The position numbers were made by a program, and so were the translations under genes. From Phycomyces nitens (Eukaryota > Mucoromycota > Mucoromycetes > Mucorales > Phycomycetaceae): a stretch of DNA of 64,000 nt. Shown here one piece after another: positions 20,799 to 33,275 of the stretch; position 1 is the stretch's first letter, and every line of letters starts with the position of its first letter. The notes under the pieces were generated by a model. It had not been told where the DNA came from. It saw only the letters and a list, made by a program, of their open reading frames with translations, and ran no database searches. The stretch covers positions 868,001 through 932,000 of the forward strand of contig JAHRBC010000004.1 of NCBI GenBank assembly GCA_022702545.1, given 5' to 3'.

Positions 20799-23700
20799 AT
20801 GGAAGAATCAGCACCATCTACACCTGAACCTCATGAGTTGCAATCAGCAGAGCGATCGCATGTCAAGAAGAACAAGGTTGCTCGAGCCTGTGACGAATGT
20901 CGTCGAAAAAAGGCAGGTTCTCCACAGTTTCATTCTTTTGGCCTTTTCCATGGCCTATTGTGTTCCTGGCGCCTAAAGAAAACAGGACACGCTTGCCTTG
21001 GACTCGCCAAGTTTCACTGAGCATGAAATCGTTGTCACCTCAGAAAACTCAAAAAGGCCTGTGCACCTCAGACTCACATTATCTCCTTACAGGTCCGCTG
21101 CAATGGAGGTCAACCGTGCGCTCGGTGCAGAAAGGCCTTATTTCAATGTGTCTATTCAAAGATTGCACCAAAAAGAGGTCCTCCAAAGCAGTATGTAGAG
21201 ACACTCGAACCGAGACTACGGAGGCTAGAAAGCATTCTCGACACACTTACTCTCGACTCGCCAGAGTCTTTAAATCCGCAAGAATATTCTGACAAGGCCT
21301 CAGTGTCTTATCCTGGCCAACAACTATATTTTCCCACTTTGGCTTCCAATGGTCTCCAGCAGACCTGGTCTCTCTTTATGGATCCAATCTCCAGTAAGTA
21401 AGCCAGCAATTGCTGTTTTTTTTTGGCAGTAATTGACCAATTTATTCATAAAACCAGCCAACCCTACACTGGAGCTCTTTTGCTCACAGTCACCAATATT
21501 ACCCCAACAACACACATCAAACACGTCCAGCATTGGCGTCAATACCACAGGCCAAGCACTCTATATCAAACAGTCCATCAACAGGACAGATCGTATTCTT
21601 GTCTCTGAACCTCTGACTGCAGGCTGCTACCGCTCTTTTGCAGATGTAGAGGAGCCTCTCAGACCAGAACACATTCCAGTTTCTGTAGACTTTGATCTTG
21701 TCCAGATCTACTTTGAACACATTCATCCCTTTTTACCAATCATACATAAAAACCTCTTCCAGGTACCCTCAGTTACAACCGAACTCTCCAATATCCTACT
21801 CTATGCAGTATACGCTCTGGCCGCCAGGTGGTGCGAACTAAACCAGCCTGGATCCATGAAAGTAAAAAGCGAGAATTATTACCAACTAGCGTGTCAGTTA
21901 CTGGATGACCATGGAGACGCTCCACGGCTAGCAACAGTTCAGGCCTTGTTGCTGCTGATAAAATATCACGAACGTGTCTCAAGGACTGGCTTCTCTTGGC
22001 GCACTCGCTACTTCTTTCAATTACTCGCGCGTATGAGCAAAGACTTGGGTCTGACAAAAGAGCTTCCACAAGGTATTCAAGCCAATCCACGCGAATTGGA
22101 GCAAAGAAGACGAACGTTCTGGGCCGCATTTACCTATGATATCTGGATGAGGTACATATCTTGTTCCATCTTCTTTTTTATTTTAATACGTGTCTTTTTG
22201 TGTATTCCAGTCTAGAGATTGGCAGCCAACCGTACTATAGCCCCAAACAATCCACCATAAATTATCCAACCCTACTCCCTGATGAAGTCCAGCAAAAGGC
22301 AGAAAAAGACATGCTTCTTAATTTCCACTGGACAACCAAGATAGCCAAAATCCAAGCAAGTGTATTGGAGTTCCTCAGGCAAAAATACACGTCTGGCCAT
22401 TCGACGGAAGAAGAAGAATTGAAGAAGCTTCAATGGGAAGTCAGTGTTCTCGGCACAGCCTTGTCGTCTGCACTGGGAAACGTACCAGAACAGACTAGTC
22501 GTCTAGATTCAAACGACTATATGTTGTGTTTTGTATACATGGCTTACCACTGTCTAGTGATTCTACTCAACAGACCTTATGCTTTCTCAAAAACACTCGG
22601 CCACGAAGAATGCTGTGAAAAACAAGAAGTCTGTCTGCTTTCAGCCTTGACTATTACTCAAATCGTAGAACGTGCAATACAGACGGGCGGTATTGGATGT
22701 TTTGATTACATGTCGCGTGGAGTACAGCAAGTAGTGTACTTTCTCTCTGCAGCTGTCACCGTCTATCGTTCTGCAAGTGCCATTTCACAGGACAGCCAGG
22801 GTCCTGAAATACAAGCCTGCGAGAGATCACTAGAATTGATTCAGAGCCTCTTGGCAGCCTCACCGGCAAGCGACGTTGGTTTGACTTTGAGTAGAGCACT
22901 TGTACCCCAACTTCAACATTTTTCTTGGGAGGATTTTCAATATACTAAACCCCCAGCAGCTTCATTATACAAAGAAGAAATGAATGAAGAACTGCCCTCA
23001 AAAACATCACTCACAGTAAAGGAAGAACCGCTTGTAATTGGAAGGTCAAAGTCTAGCCAAAGAAATAAGATTCCACGTCAAAGGTCAAAGAGTAAGATGC
23101 ACGCAAGATCTTCTTCTCTTCACCAACTCGACGGGAGTGTTTATGTCAAGCAAGAGACCTTGGCTCCACCATCTCCAACCGAGTCCTTTCAGTCGTCGAG
23201 GATGAGCACTGATACATTGGTGAACCCAAGAATCTCGCGCCACTCAGCCCATGGACAATCGCCATACGCGCACCATCGACGCTCGGCACCTTTAATCGAT
23301 GCAGCATACCAGACATATCAGCAGCATCAGTCCTTGGCAATGCACCATCATTATTATAACCGTCAGGCTGGCCAGACTGCGTCTAACCCTAGCCTTTCCC
23401 AACCACCGTCTCCAACAATATCATATGAGACAGGCTACCAAGATTCCATGGATATATTCCCAGACACCGTACAAGAAGGCTGCTTTGAATCTTCAGAATT
23501 ACCACAAGTCTCAGAAACAGTGATGCAGGAAAGCGCGTTGAAAAATCAAAAGAATCAATCATCAGAAAAGGCTTCTAATACCTATCCAAGGAGACACACA
23601 ATCTCTTCTGGGAGTTACACTCACGACAAAAACGTTAGACCACTGCGCACAAGGCCTAGTTTACATGCCATGGCAATGCGTAATACTATTCAACAGATGC

Positions 23701-23891
23701 CCCCTGTTACAGAGTATTATGGCAATACGATAGAATCATCTTATGATGGAAATCTGGAAGGAAATTACGAAATGCTTCAAGATATCCTCTTGCCTACAGA
23801 GCCTGTATTGCCTGAACAGCCACCTGAATCAATGTTGGGGCTCTTGATGGAGCAGACGATTCCAAGCGTTTGGGAATTTCGCGAGCCCTAG
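20799..23891 (+). CDS. Zn(II)2Cys6 fungal transcription factor
   Basis: Exons 20799-20912, 21093-21393, 21458-22151 and 22211-23891 join in phase to 929 aa. The DNA-binding binuclear cluster is split by the first intron. Cysteines fall at 31, 34, 41, 47, 50 and 57 (CX2CX6CX5CX2CX6C), followed by a linker and LEPRLRRLESIL dimerisation helix. A fungal-specific transcription-factor (middle homology) domain occupies about 190-460: VQIYFEHIHPFLPIIHKNLF, LLYAVYALAARW, ATVQALLLLIKYHER, RFLLARMSKDLGL-type helices and RRTFWAAFTYDIWMS. The C-terminal 400 residues are Ser/Gln/His-rich, likely activating. Intron 1 has a GC donor (AAG then GCAGGT), the only choice that preserves the Cys6 pattern. Target genes cannot be told from sequence; xylanolytic-activator-like proteins share this layout. 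Confidence 0.92.
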
Positions 23892-24632
23892 TAATATAGT
23901 CTTTTTTTCTTCTTCTTAAAAAAAAAGGCATTGTTTATAAGATTCGGATTTTCTTTCTTTAAAGAACATCTTTACGTAATGGTCTCATTCGAGTGTCTAT
24001 ACACCAGTGTAGCTCTTTTTTTTATACGTTATTTTTTTATGCTATTTTCAATTCTGTAGAATGTGCTTATTTTCATTCTATATTTGCTTTTTTTTTCCTA
24101 TCGTTATTTTGTATAATATAGTGTATTTTGAATAAATACTTGCGTTGCTAAAATACAATATATCGAGAAAAAAAATGTCTGCCAACTTATGAATACAATA
24201 TCTTTCTCCCTCATAAAGACGTTTATGAAATATTCTTGTGAATATTTGCTTTTGGCACAACTGATACTTGTATTTTCTTATTTCTAGGGCTATCCAAAGG
24301 TACGCCCTTTTTGTTTTTTGTAGAATAAATACCTTGACGCTTTATTGTTTCATAAAGTGTAATAATGGAGACATCTACCGCAGAGACCCTATAGTCTAAT
24401 TATTCAACTCTGTATATTTCATCATTAAATGTTATAAACGTTTCTCAAAAAACAACAACAGCAGCAACAACAACAAACAAACGAATGATACACATGTGTC
24501 CAAATTACCCTTCTAGACTGTACATTTTTAAACTCTGGAAACAAAAATAAAATAAAATATGGTGTTTGAGTCTATTCCAGAGTGCCCAGTCAACTAGATT
24601 AAATAAATAGATTGTGTACCCAAACCAAATAA

Positions 24633-24671
<39 letters not shown>

Positions 24672-25473
24672 TTTCTTGGTTTTTAATATCACTCAAAGAT
24701 ACTTGGTTATTTGGCTTTTTTTAAAAAAAAAAATTCAATAGATAAAAAATGTATAAATTGACTTGTCCTAAAATATCGTTCATCATTTGGTCCTCACAAG
24801 TGTTTAATTTATATGATATTTTGTTTATAGCTTATAATAAAACCTTTTTTGCAATTGTCAGTAGCAGCTGAAATATGAATACTATATATATATGTGTGTG
24901 TATCAGCCACATTCGGACCACATGGTAGCTGCCTGCAAGTACGAGCCAGTTCGATACGTTATTTTTTAGCTGGTTGGAATAGAGTGAGAAAATCTGCCTA
25001 GGGTAGAGTATTGTGCTACTCTGCTGCTCAATATCAGAAATTTCATGTTGCCCTTTATAAATGCAGGCAATAAATAACTGCTTAATGTCTATTGCCCTCT
25101 ATTTCGCCAAAATAGTCTTGAATGCACCTTTTAGGCTTTATACACAATACGAAATTCATAAAGAAAAAGTATCAGATGGACTATTACAAGTATTTGGCAC
25201 TTGAAACATATTGTTTGACATTTAATACAACTGAATACAACTGGCAAATTCTATATTGACACAAAACTCCTTTTCTTCTTCTTCTTATATTTGCAAAAAG
25301 CCATTTAATAATAATTCTGAAAATTCAAAATATCCATGTCAACATTTTGTATATTTATAAATGTATATAGTAACAGAGAATTTGCAAATAATAATAATAA
25401 TAATAATAAATGGAAACTATTGAACACTTGATTTTCTAAAGTCTGTCATTTTATAAAGTATAGCGTACAGAGA
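23892..25473. other. Intergenic, convergent 3' flanks
   Basis: Lies between the convergent Zn-cluster and aminotransferase genes. Contains an (ATA)n run at about 24633-24670 and another short AAT run near 25388. No coding or RNA gene was supported. Confidence 0.5.
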
Positions 25474-27060
25474 CTATAAACAAGGGCCTTGAATTCCTGG
25501 TATTCTCTTGGGACCTTGTTTTGACGCTATCTCTATAGCTCTCTCTAGTCGCAAAATGCCAACTCGAAGGTCGTTGGTAGAGTAATGAGCAAAGCAAAGG
25601 CGAATGTATCGGTCGTTATCCGATTCCCACAACAGATTTCCATTTTCTCCGGGTATGCCAAAAAGAGTGCCAACACCAAGACTAAGTCGAATCTTATTGT
25701 CGACTATGGCCTTGACGAGTTTACCATAACTTATCCCCAACGGCAATTTTAACCAAACAAAATATCCACCCTTTGGCCGAACAGCAGAGCATCCAAGTGG
25801 TATTAAATGCTTCTGAATAGGTTCCCAGAGCCCGCTATAAAGACGGTTGGATAGAATGTCACGTAGGGACTGGATATGACGATGGAGACAGAGATCAGGG
25901 TCTGTAGTGACCAGCATAAGGTTGATTATCTGGCATACTGCACAAGTATTAATATACATTGTTCTATGACTCTAGTGTGAACATACCTAGATTGGAAGGG
26001 GATCCTCCAGAGTGGAATGAGCCACTATTTCAATAAGCAAATGGTTGAAAAGTAAATATACTGCCAATTGACCTTGTACTATTCACTCACCAAACCCCAA
26101 CTGTTTGAATCAAGGATTCCTTTGCTTCTATCCACCCTGCGCGTGCACCAGGAGCAAGTATTTTTGAAAAAGAACAATTGCTTACAACTACTCCCTTTCC
26201 TGGTAGCTCCAAGTCGTACGATACTACTCGCTTTGGAGCCGTTCCTTCATATGTCAAGATATCATAAACATCATCACATAGGATCAGCATGTTGTAGCGA
26301 TGGGCAAGGTCTACCAGCTCCTTGCGATGTTGGGGTGGCAATGTTGACGTGGAAGGGTTTGCGTGGGTTGGGACACAGTATAAGACGGCTGCATAGTCAT
26401 TTGTGTCCTTGGCCCTTTGGTCTGCCATAGGAAGAGATCTTGCCAAGAACTTTTCAAGTAATTTGATGTCGAGACCACCGTCAACGGTCTCTGGAATTCC
26501 AATAAATTGGTTCTCTTTAAACCCAACATTTCTGTAAATGTCATAGACAAGATGGTATGTGGGATCTTGGAATATGGCAAATTTTGTAGTTGTCTGAGGT
26601 CTGGCTAGCAATGCCAGAATGTGCTCAAGTGCCAACGAGGCGCCAGGTGTTGCACACAAATGTTCTCTAATAAGAGAGGTAATCTATAAGCCTATTTAAG
26701 AATATAAATAATTTAGTTTCTGTACTCCTTACTTGTATACAGGTGTCTGGTACTCTTTAGATAAGAATTCAGCAAGATTCTTGAGAAAGTCTGGGTCACC
26801 TAGTGAAGGAGCATACTGTGATAATTAAGCATACAAATGTTTGCTGCTCGGTAATGGTGGTTCCAAGTACTTACATTCAGGACAGCATCTTCATTTCCAG
26901 TCATTCCAAACAGCTTTTTGGATGCATTGCCAAACAATGATGAGGGAAGAAGATCAGCCGAGGGTTGACCATTTAAGAAATCGATCAAGGGAGTGTTTTT
27001 TGCGGCCGGGTTAATGAAGCTTTTGGTCTGCATCATGTCGTTTCCAAAGGCTTCTTTCAT
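25474..27060 (-). CDS. PLP-dependent aminotransferase, class I/II (YER152C-like)
   Basis: Exons 27060-26875, 26815-26733, 26666-26091, 26024-25987 and 25937-25474 join in phase to 448 aa. This is the fold-type I aminotransferase pattern: IDFLNGQPSADLLP near the N-terminus, YAPSLGDPDFLKNLAEFLS, CATPGASLALEHIL (cofactor phosphate loop), FQDPTYHLVYDI, HANPSTSTLP (N-P motif), ILCDDVYD with the pyridine-binding Asp, and VSNCSFSKILAPGARAGW. In the last, Lys at about 258 would form the Schiff base and Arg follows for phosphate. The C-terminus ends with RLCFAHYS. Length and motifs fit the YER152C / 2-aminoadipate-type aminotransferases (kynurenine-type superfamily), probably cytosolic. The substrate cannot be assigned; aromatic amino acids or 2-aminoadipate are plausible. 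Confidence 0.9.
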
Positions 27061-27722
27061 TTAGTCGAGTTGAATTTCCGTTATTTTATTTTTATTTTTA
27101 ATTATTTGATGAAATCATTTTTAAAGCGTATTCTAAATCAAGGCTCTTTCTCTCTCTTTTTTTTAATATCGTTAGTATTGATTAATCAAACAAGTACTCT
27201 AGTTTTACACACACTAGAAATACAGAGTATATTATTTATATCACAAGCATTTGTTTTTGTTGGCCTGAATATGTAGGATTGTTTATCATTGGCGCTATTG
27301 AATAGGGCCAATTTTTGCAGACAATAGCTCTAGGTATGACAGTTGTGATGTCGATGCTATAGCCATACTAGAATATATTTCAGCAAGGGCAAATAAGCAA
27401 CGATTAGCTGTAATCTAGCTACGCAATGTTATTATTCGTTAACATTTGCACCAATTCTCATGTGGGGCAGCTTTATCAGATACAGCAAAAAACAAAGATA
27501 TATAGTCTTTAATGACCACAAGAAATCAACATTGACACATTTACTACAGACAAATGATTAAATAAGGATTCTCTCATGATTTTAGTATATCAAGTCAAAC
27601 TATATCAGATCTTTTTATTTTATTTGCATTCTAAATGATATATCCATATACATTACTGGTTTTAAGATCTAGTCTTATCTTTATTTTTAAAAAGTTAAAT
27701 GTAAAAATGTGCAATTGTTCTT
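27061..27722. other. Intergenic
   Basis: Holds the promoter side of the aminotransferase gene and the 3' flank of the SWI3-like gene. AT-rich; nothing else recognised. Confidence 0.5.
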
Positions 27723-30148
27723 TTAGAACCCTGTATTAGATGCAGTAGTAGTAGTAGAAGCAGTGGACTTGGAATCAGTGGTGGCGGTGGGAGTAGTAGG
27801 CACAGTACCATCAATGACAGTCGAGAGATCAGTAGGAGCCACGGACGGTGGGTCCGTAGGAGTAGTATCCATGGAAGCACTAGAAGTAGCTGCCATAGTA
27901 GTTTCAGAAGAATCTGTAAGAGTAGTGGCAGTGGCAGTGGCAGAAGCAGTAGAAGTAGCAGGTGCAGAAGAGGTAGTGTCAGGAGCAACGGCAGTGTTAG
28001 CAGCAGTGGCAGTGGCAGTGTCGGCTTCAGCAGGAGCAGTAGTGGCAGTAGCAGTTTCAACAGTTGTAGGAGCGGTAGTGGCAGTAGATGGAGTAGTGGT
28101 AGACGCAGTGTTATTAGTAGAATATTGTCTATGAAGATTCTCGATAGAGCTGTTAAGAACAAGCCCTTGTTTCTCGAGCTCCTTTCTTTCGTTATCAAGA
28201 GATGTCTCTAGCTCATCGTACTGTTGTACTTTAAGTGAAAGTTTATCAACAAGGGTTTTAACTGCCAAGCGTGTCCAATGCTGTATCTCTTGATCTTCAT
28301 AACTTGCCAGCTTCTTGGCCTGTTCCACTGCACTCCAGAGACCAGCCATTGTAGCTTTTTTCATTGTTTCTGAAGAGAATAATCCATTTGATAAAGGTTG
28401 CTCTTGTTCACTAGCCGTTTCTTCCTTTCCATTGCCTTTCTCTTGAAGCCGAGAGCTTTCTACATCAATGTCAATGTCTTCCTGGTCGTCTTTTATAGCT
28501 GCTTCACTATCTTCCTCGCCATTCTCATTCTCATCCTCTTCCTCTTCCTCGTCATCCTCGTCATAATCTTCGTCATTATTGTCTACATCCATCTCATTCT
28601 TGGCTTCTTCTGATTGAAGGAGTTCTTTCAAGGCTGATTTGGCAGCGGCTGCTCCTACACCAGGATTGATATGGCCTGAAATAAAGGCAATCATTGTCAT
28701 TACTGGGTTAGGTTGATCACCAAATGGCAGCTCTTCTAGTTCCTTGTCTGCCAACTGAGCAGTAAGAAAGGTATCACTGATGGGTAGTTGCAGAAACTGT
28801 GTGATGCACTGCTCTTTCGAACGGACTCCCACATGTTCAGATATCATCAACCAGTCATCGTCATATTTATCCACGCCTTCCAGTAGTCGAAGTATTTCAC
28901 TGTTTGACCATTCTTCCTCCATGCCATACCGATCATTGGTACTTTCTACGCGCAAAAAGTCGCCACTAGACAAAGTCGAAGTGAATCTTCCTTCGAGAAA
29001 ACAGTCGATACAGAGGTGGATTTGCTTGTGTTTAAGACACTGGTACCGGAAAAGGTTACAGTCGGTCTGGCAGGTTGAACATAGATATACTTTCCGAACA
29101 TCAGGGTTTGTGTCATCTTCAATTGAAAGATCCCAAGCACTCTTTTTGTCTGCTGTAATAGAAGGATCAAAGATCAAGTCTCGAAGGTACTGCATGTCAA
29201 CATTCTTAATGTTCCTGTAATCTCTCTGAGACTTTGGCTTTACGCCGGCATCAGGTTCACTATCCACATATGGATCAAATATTCTTCGTCGAGGATCAAC
29301 CTATTGACAGATGAGAACCTTTAACAATACATGATCTCTCTAGGCTATCCGCACCTGAGAATTGATTAGGCCATAAAGCTCCAAAAAGCTGTGTATTCTG
29401 ATAAGGCCAACAAGATCAGCATCTAGTTTCTCCTTGCATGCAACTGCCGTCAGATAGAAATCAGGATTGGCTCGGTAAGTATTGACCATATAGTTTCGGT
29501 AATTAACATAATCTTTGGCAAGCTGTTCAGACTTTTTCCCTTGGGGGTCAAAGAACTCTGGCAAGGCCATCTTTTCAATTGGGTGCACGAAATCGATATC
29601 AAACCAACTTGGTGCATTGATAATGGTATAATCAATCGGCATCACGCTTACTAGCGAGGAAATATCTACAGACATTTCAGATATAGCCATTTCTTGCTAT
29701 TTTCTTACCTGCCGTCTCTCCAGCTGTTTTTTGGTAGCTTTCATCTAATTTCAAAATTTTGGTAGGTCGTCTTGGGTATTCAATAAATGCCTCTGTGTGT
29801 TGTGAAATATTGGTAATATCGCCATTGCTATAGGGTTCGAATTCATTTTTGCGCTGGCGACTTCCCAACTGAGGACGTTCTCGCTCAATATCTCGAATAC
29901 GTACACTTGGTTGGTAGCTAGTATCAATCACAGGCGCAGGGATTATTGGCGAAGAAAGCATATCAAAGGGATGCGGGTGAGGATGTGTATTAATTGCCAT
30001 TTTATCTCTGGTGGTCGCAGAAGCAGGCTCTGATGTGACGGAAACTATATCTGAATGGGCTTCACTGATCTTTCTTTTATGTCTCGGTTGATCTTCTTCT
30101 TGTTTTTTAATATATTCTTGCTGTTGCAGTACTGGAGACGATCGCTGT

Positions 30149-30180
<32 letters not shown>

Positions 30181-31256
30181 TTGCTGCTGTTGCTGAACTT
30201 GCTGTTGTTGGTTCTGGTAAAGCTGATGTTGCTCCTTGATCTGGATCCCTTGTTGCTCTTGTTTAAATTGATTTTGGCGAGGATCCTCTCTTATTTCCTC
30301 TTCTCCTTCCTCATCTTCTTCCTCATCATTTGCCTGTAGCATATCCACATCTTCGTTCCCAGGTTCTGAAGCCTCGTCGGGATCAATCTCTTCATAGTCT
30401 TCCTCATTCATCAATTCGTTGAACTTTGAGCTATCCTGTAGCCATCGACACGATATATGCCAAGGACCGCTATGATCCGGAGCTTCTTCTGGATCAGCAA
30501 ATTGATCAGTTTGTATCAGCCAGCTATCGTAAGAGTCTGGATAATACCACCAGTGAACAAGAACCTTTCCATTTCTCTTTTCTAATGTTCGAAGCCATTC
30601 CTCCTCAATCTGATCATATTCGTGAAGAGGTCCGTATAAGATATGAGTAGCAGAGTTGATATTATCAGCAACATGAACTGTTTATTGATAAAGATACACA
30701 TTAGTCGTTTCTTGTTTAATTGATGGTCTGTAATATCCCTACCTCCCATTTTCCATGCCATCCCGGTCAGTGTTTTTCTAGCCGACTCTGGGGTTGTATC
30801 CGAAAAGGCTATTCTTGGAGGTGTGATGATGGCCATGTCAAGAAGATAGGTACGGATTGACTGGAATAAATCTACATGCTTGGATTTCTTGTTTGGATTT
30901 CCAAAGTCCCATTTACGCCAGCCTTTTGAGATTCTGTACTCATAGGCAGCCAATAGGATCTTGTAGAGAGCTGATCTCTTGCTGATAGATTTGCCATGAT
31001 CTATCCGGAATAGCTTTGTGGGTATTCTCAAGGGTGCATTGTTTGGTCGATTGTAAGCTCCAAGATACTCTTGTTGAAATTGCTGTAATTGACCAGTCAG
31101 AATAGAGAGATCACGCGCATCAAAAGTAAGATCGCGTTGTTGGGCCTGTAATTCGGCTAGCAATGGGCCTTGAATAGACTCGAAACAAGCAACCGTTTCT
31201 GGTAATTCATAAAAACTTTGGTCTAGCGCTGCGCTTTTGGGATTCTTTGCTGCCAT
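27723..31256 (-). CDS. SWI3/RSC8-type chromatin-remodelling subunit (SWIRM-SANT)
   Basis: Exons 31256-30743, 30677-29709, 29650-29355 and 29300-27723 join in phase to 1118 aa. Domains in order: an N-terminal SMARCC-type module (about 1-240) with GWRKWDFGNPNKKSKHVD, then HILYGPLHEYDQIEEEWLRTLEKRNGKVLVHWWYYPDSYDSW; an acidic and polyglutamine linker (about 250-480, CAG/CAA tract at 30130-30225 in DNA); SWIRM (about 495-593, APSWFDIDFVHPIEKMALPEFF); a ZZ-like Cys pair cluster (664-698); SANT (720-766, EEWSNSEILRLLEGVDKY-DDWLMISEHVG); another acidic stretch; a coiled coil near 930-965; and a Thr/Ala-rich tail. This is the scaffold subunit of SWI/SNF or RSC ATP-dependent nucleosome remodellers in the nucleus. 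The N-terminal SMARCC module suggests it serves like the single animal SMARCC rather than short RSC8. Confidence 0.95.
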
Positions 31257-31539
31257 GGCCGCTTTTTATTTTGTGTGCTGTGAGAGGCAGAATGTAGCAG
31301 AGCGGCTATTTACACCTATCTTTGTGGCCAGCTTTGCTAATTCCACCATTCGAACTTGCAGCAATAGCCTCGGCCATCACCCAAGGTGAGTTTCTACGTC
31401 ACACCCTTAAAAGGAAAATCCCAAGCAAGCCACAACATGAATATTGGGCACTGATTAAAATTCAAAAAAGACAAAAAGTAGTAGCTCAAGACACTTCTTG
31501 TTTGTTTTTTTGTTTGGATTCTCACAAACTACTACTTCT

Positions 31540-32038
31540 TTATTGATCAAGTATATTCTGCATTTTACACAGTACCTCTAGTGTGGCTGCAGTTTGTGCC
31601 AGATTTGACAGATCCTTGATCAGAATACAATTAAAATAAATACCTCGGTGCTCTTTATGATAAAAGTACATAGTATACCTCTGTTAGCATATCAGGCGAA
31701 TGGTCTGTTGTACTTGAGAAATTATATGTCTTTGTGATAAACATGTAGAGATCATCATCAACGTATTCATTTACGAGAAGTGTCTTGTAGAGCTGGTGCT
31801 GTGCATCCAATAAGACCAGTAGACTAGGAATAGAATCGGTTTTCTTGCTTGCCAAATCATGGCATTTTTCCCGTAAATCTTTGGAATAAAGCATCAATTC
31901 GGTTTCGATAAACAAGCACCATTCAGAACATCTTTCAAGAAAAGAAGGATTCCAGAAAGCTACGCGAGAAGTTGATGCCTCCTTAAGAACACGGCTATAG
32001 TTTACAATGGCTGTGGCTAGAGGTTCTATTGAGCTCAT
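31540..32038 (-). CDS. Small helical protein, unknown
   Basis: Two exons (32038-31679 and 31614-31540) give 144 aa, starting MSSIEPLATAIVNYSRVLKEAS and ending CKMQNILDQ. The sequence is nearly all helix-prone (FWNPSFLERCSEWCLFIETEL, HDLASKKTDSIPSLLVLLDAQHQLYKTLL). It has no signal peptide, membrane span or recognisable motif. The intron (31615-31678) has a GTATAC donor and CAAG acceptor; reading straight through the donor would add only six residues (YYVLLS after VYY start) and stop. It lies on the same strand upstream of the SWI3-like gene, 283 bp away. A small subunit of a nuclear complex is possible, but this is only a guess. Confidence 0.6.
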
Positions 32039-32555
32039 TGCCAATGATTCATTCGGATGCTTGTATTTATTGGCAATATAGATTGAATGGTAATAAAAAA
32101 AAAAGGGTACTTTTTTTTTGGAAAATCGAAAAAGGCCTAAAAATTATACTCGCTTTTATAAAGGTGCCAATACAGAATTATGCCCTAAAAGGAAATTCTT
32201 TTTAAAACTGTGAACGCACTGGTCAGCCATTTTGTTACACAGGAGGGGATTCAAATAGGACTAGCCACAGGTATTCGAGGAGAGTGTGATTATAATGGTT
32301 TTGGGGTGGAAACAAGTATATAGAATTTGAGAGTTGTAATGGATTGATTAATGTCATTTGTTTCATGACATTTGCCTTGCTTCTATATTGTTTCTATCCT
32401 ATGCTTTACATCATTGTTTTATTATTTACTGCGGTCTACTAGACCCTTTAGTTTTCTACTGACGTTATTAGTTCTACACTAAAGGTGCTCTCCACCACGT
32501 CTACGTCAGTCGGCGAAAAAGAAAGGTACAGATCACTGTTGTCAGAATATAAATG
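32039..32555. other. Intergenic
   Basis: Probable promoter of the 144-aa gene, then AT-rich DNA leading into a hairpin element. A short open stretch near 32480-32525 is not convincing as coding. Confidence 0.4.
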
Positions 32556-32558
32556 GAT

Positions 32559-32657
32559 TAAGAGCAGGGAGAGGTCATATAAAATGAAGTTGTTTTTGAT
32601 AGAAAGATTTTCTTTGTTTGCTATAACTTCATTTTATATGAACTCTCCCTGTTCTTA
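32559..32657. mobile_element. 95-bp hairpin MITE, Tc1/mariner-like, TA target duplication
   Basis: The 31-bp arms 32561-32591 and 32625-32655 are reverse complements with two mismatches (AGAGCAGGGAGAGG... paired with ...ACTCTCCCTGTTCT). A 33-bp loop separates them. Each end is flanked by TA (32559-32560 and 32656-32657), the target-site duplication of Tc1/mariner transposons. Size and structure fit a miniature inverted-repeat element with almost no internal sequence. Transcribed, it would form a long stem. Confidence 0.75.
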
Positions 32658-33064
32658 ATAAGGTAGTTATGTTGTCGTTTCATTCACACGGGCCAAATAT
32701 TATTTTTTCTGAAGAATGCATAACATCTTTGACACCAAATAAAATGCTCATTTCGATAAAAGAGGTGGTCTGAAAACTTGCAAGCTCTTTCTAGGGTACT
32801 AAGACTACCTCATTACCAGAAGAAAAAGAGATTCCATGCGACTTTTATGAATTGTCATCAATGACATTACCTTTTCACCACAATCTGCAGAGATAAAGCA
32901 GCCTAAAGTCAGAAGAAATGGTAGTCGTGCTACCGTTCTTAGCACAGCAACCGCTCCTCCAGCCGTAGTGTTGTCGTTAATTGACAGGTAAAAGTATATT
33001 TTTGTTTATTTGGTGGGTGTGTCAAGGCCTGGCGTCTATAGGCATATAGGCCACTGTCGCCAAT

Positions 33065-33174
33065 TGACAAGGTTGTCGACAAAGAAAAAAGTGAATTTTA
33101 ATTTAACCAATCAACGTTCTGCAAATTTCTCGAAATAAATCGACAACCTTGTCGATTTGCGACAACCTTGTCGA
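33065..33174. repeat. Three copies of a palindrome-like CGACAACCTTGTCG motif
   Basis: CGACAACCTTGTCGA occurs at 33141-33155 and 33160-33174, four bases apart. A third, nearly complete inverted copy (TGACAAGGTTGTCGA) lies at 33065-33079. The core is itself an imperfect palindrome (CGACAA...TTGTCG). The cluster lies directly upstream of the PD-(D/E)XK repeat gene and may be its terminal or promoter sequence. Confidence 0.8.
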
Positions 33175-33275
33175 TAGTTTTTTCTTTAAATTTTAACACG
33201 AAAATGTCTGGTAGAATCATTGTATTCACCTAGAGTGATATTATTACTAACTTCTTTAATATTTTCTTATTCTAG

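Noticed and set aside
24935..25035. Possible tRNA (AGTTCGATAC and TAGCTGGTTGG look like T- and D-arm pieces)
   Set aside because: The pieces are in the wrong order and no acceptor or anticodon stem could be formed.
27763..28134. 123-codon Val/Ala-rich plus-strand ORF
   Set aside because: Antisense to the Thr/Ala low-complexity tail of the SWI3-like protein.
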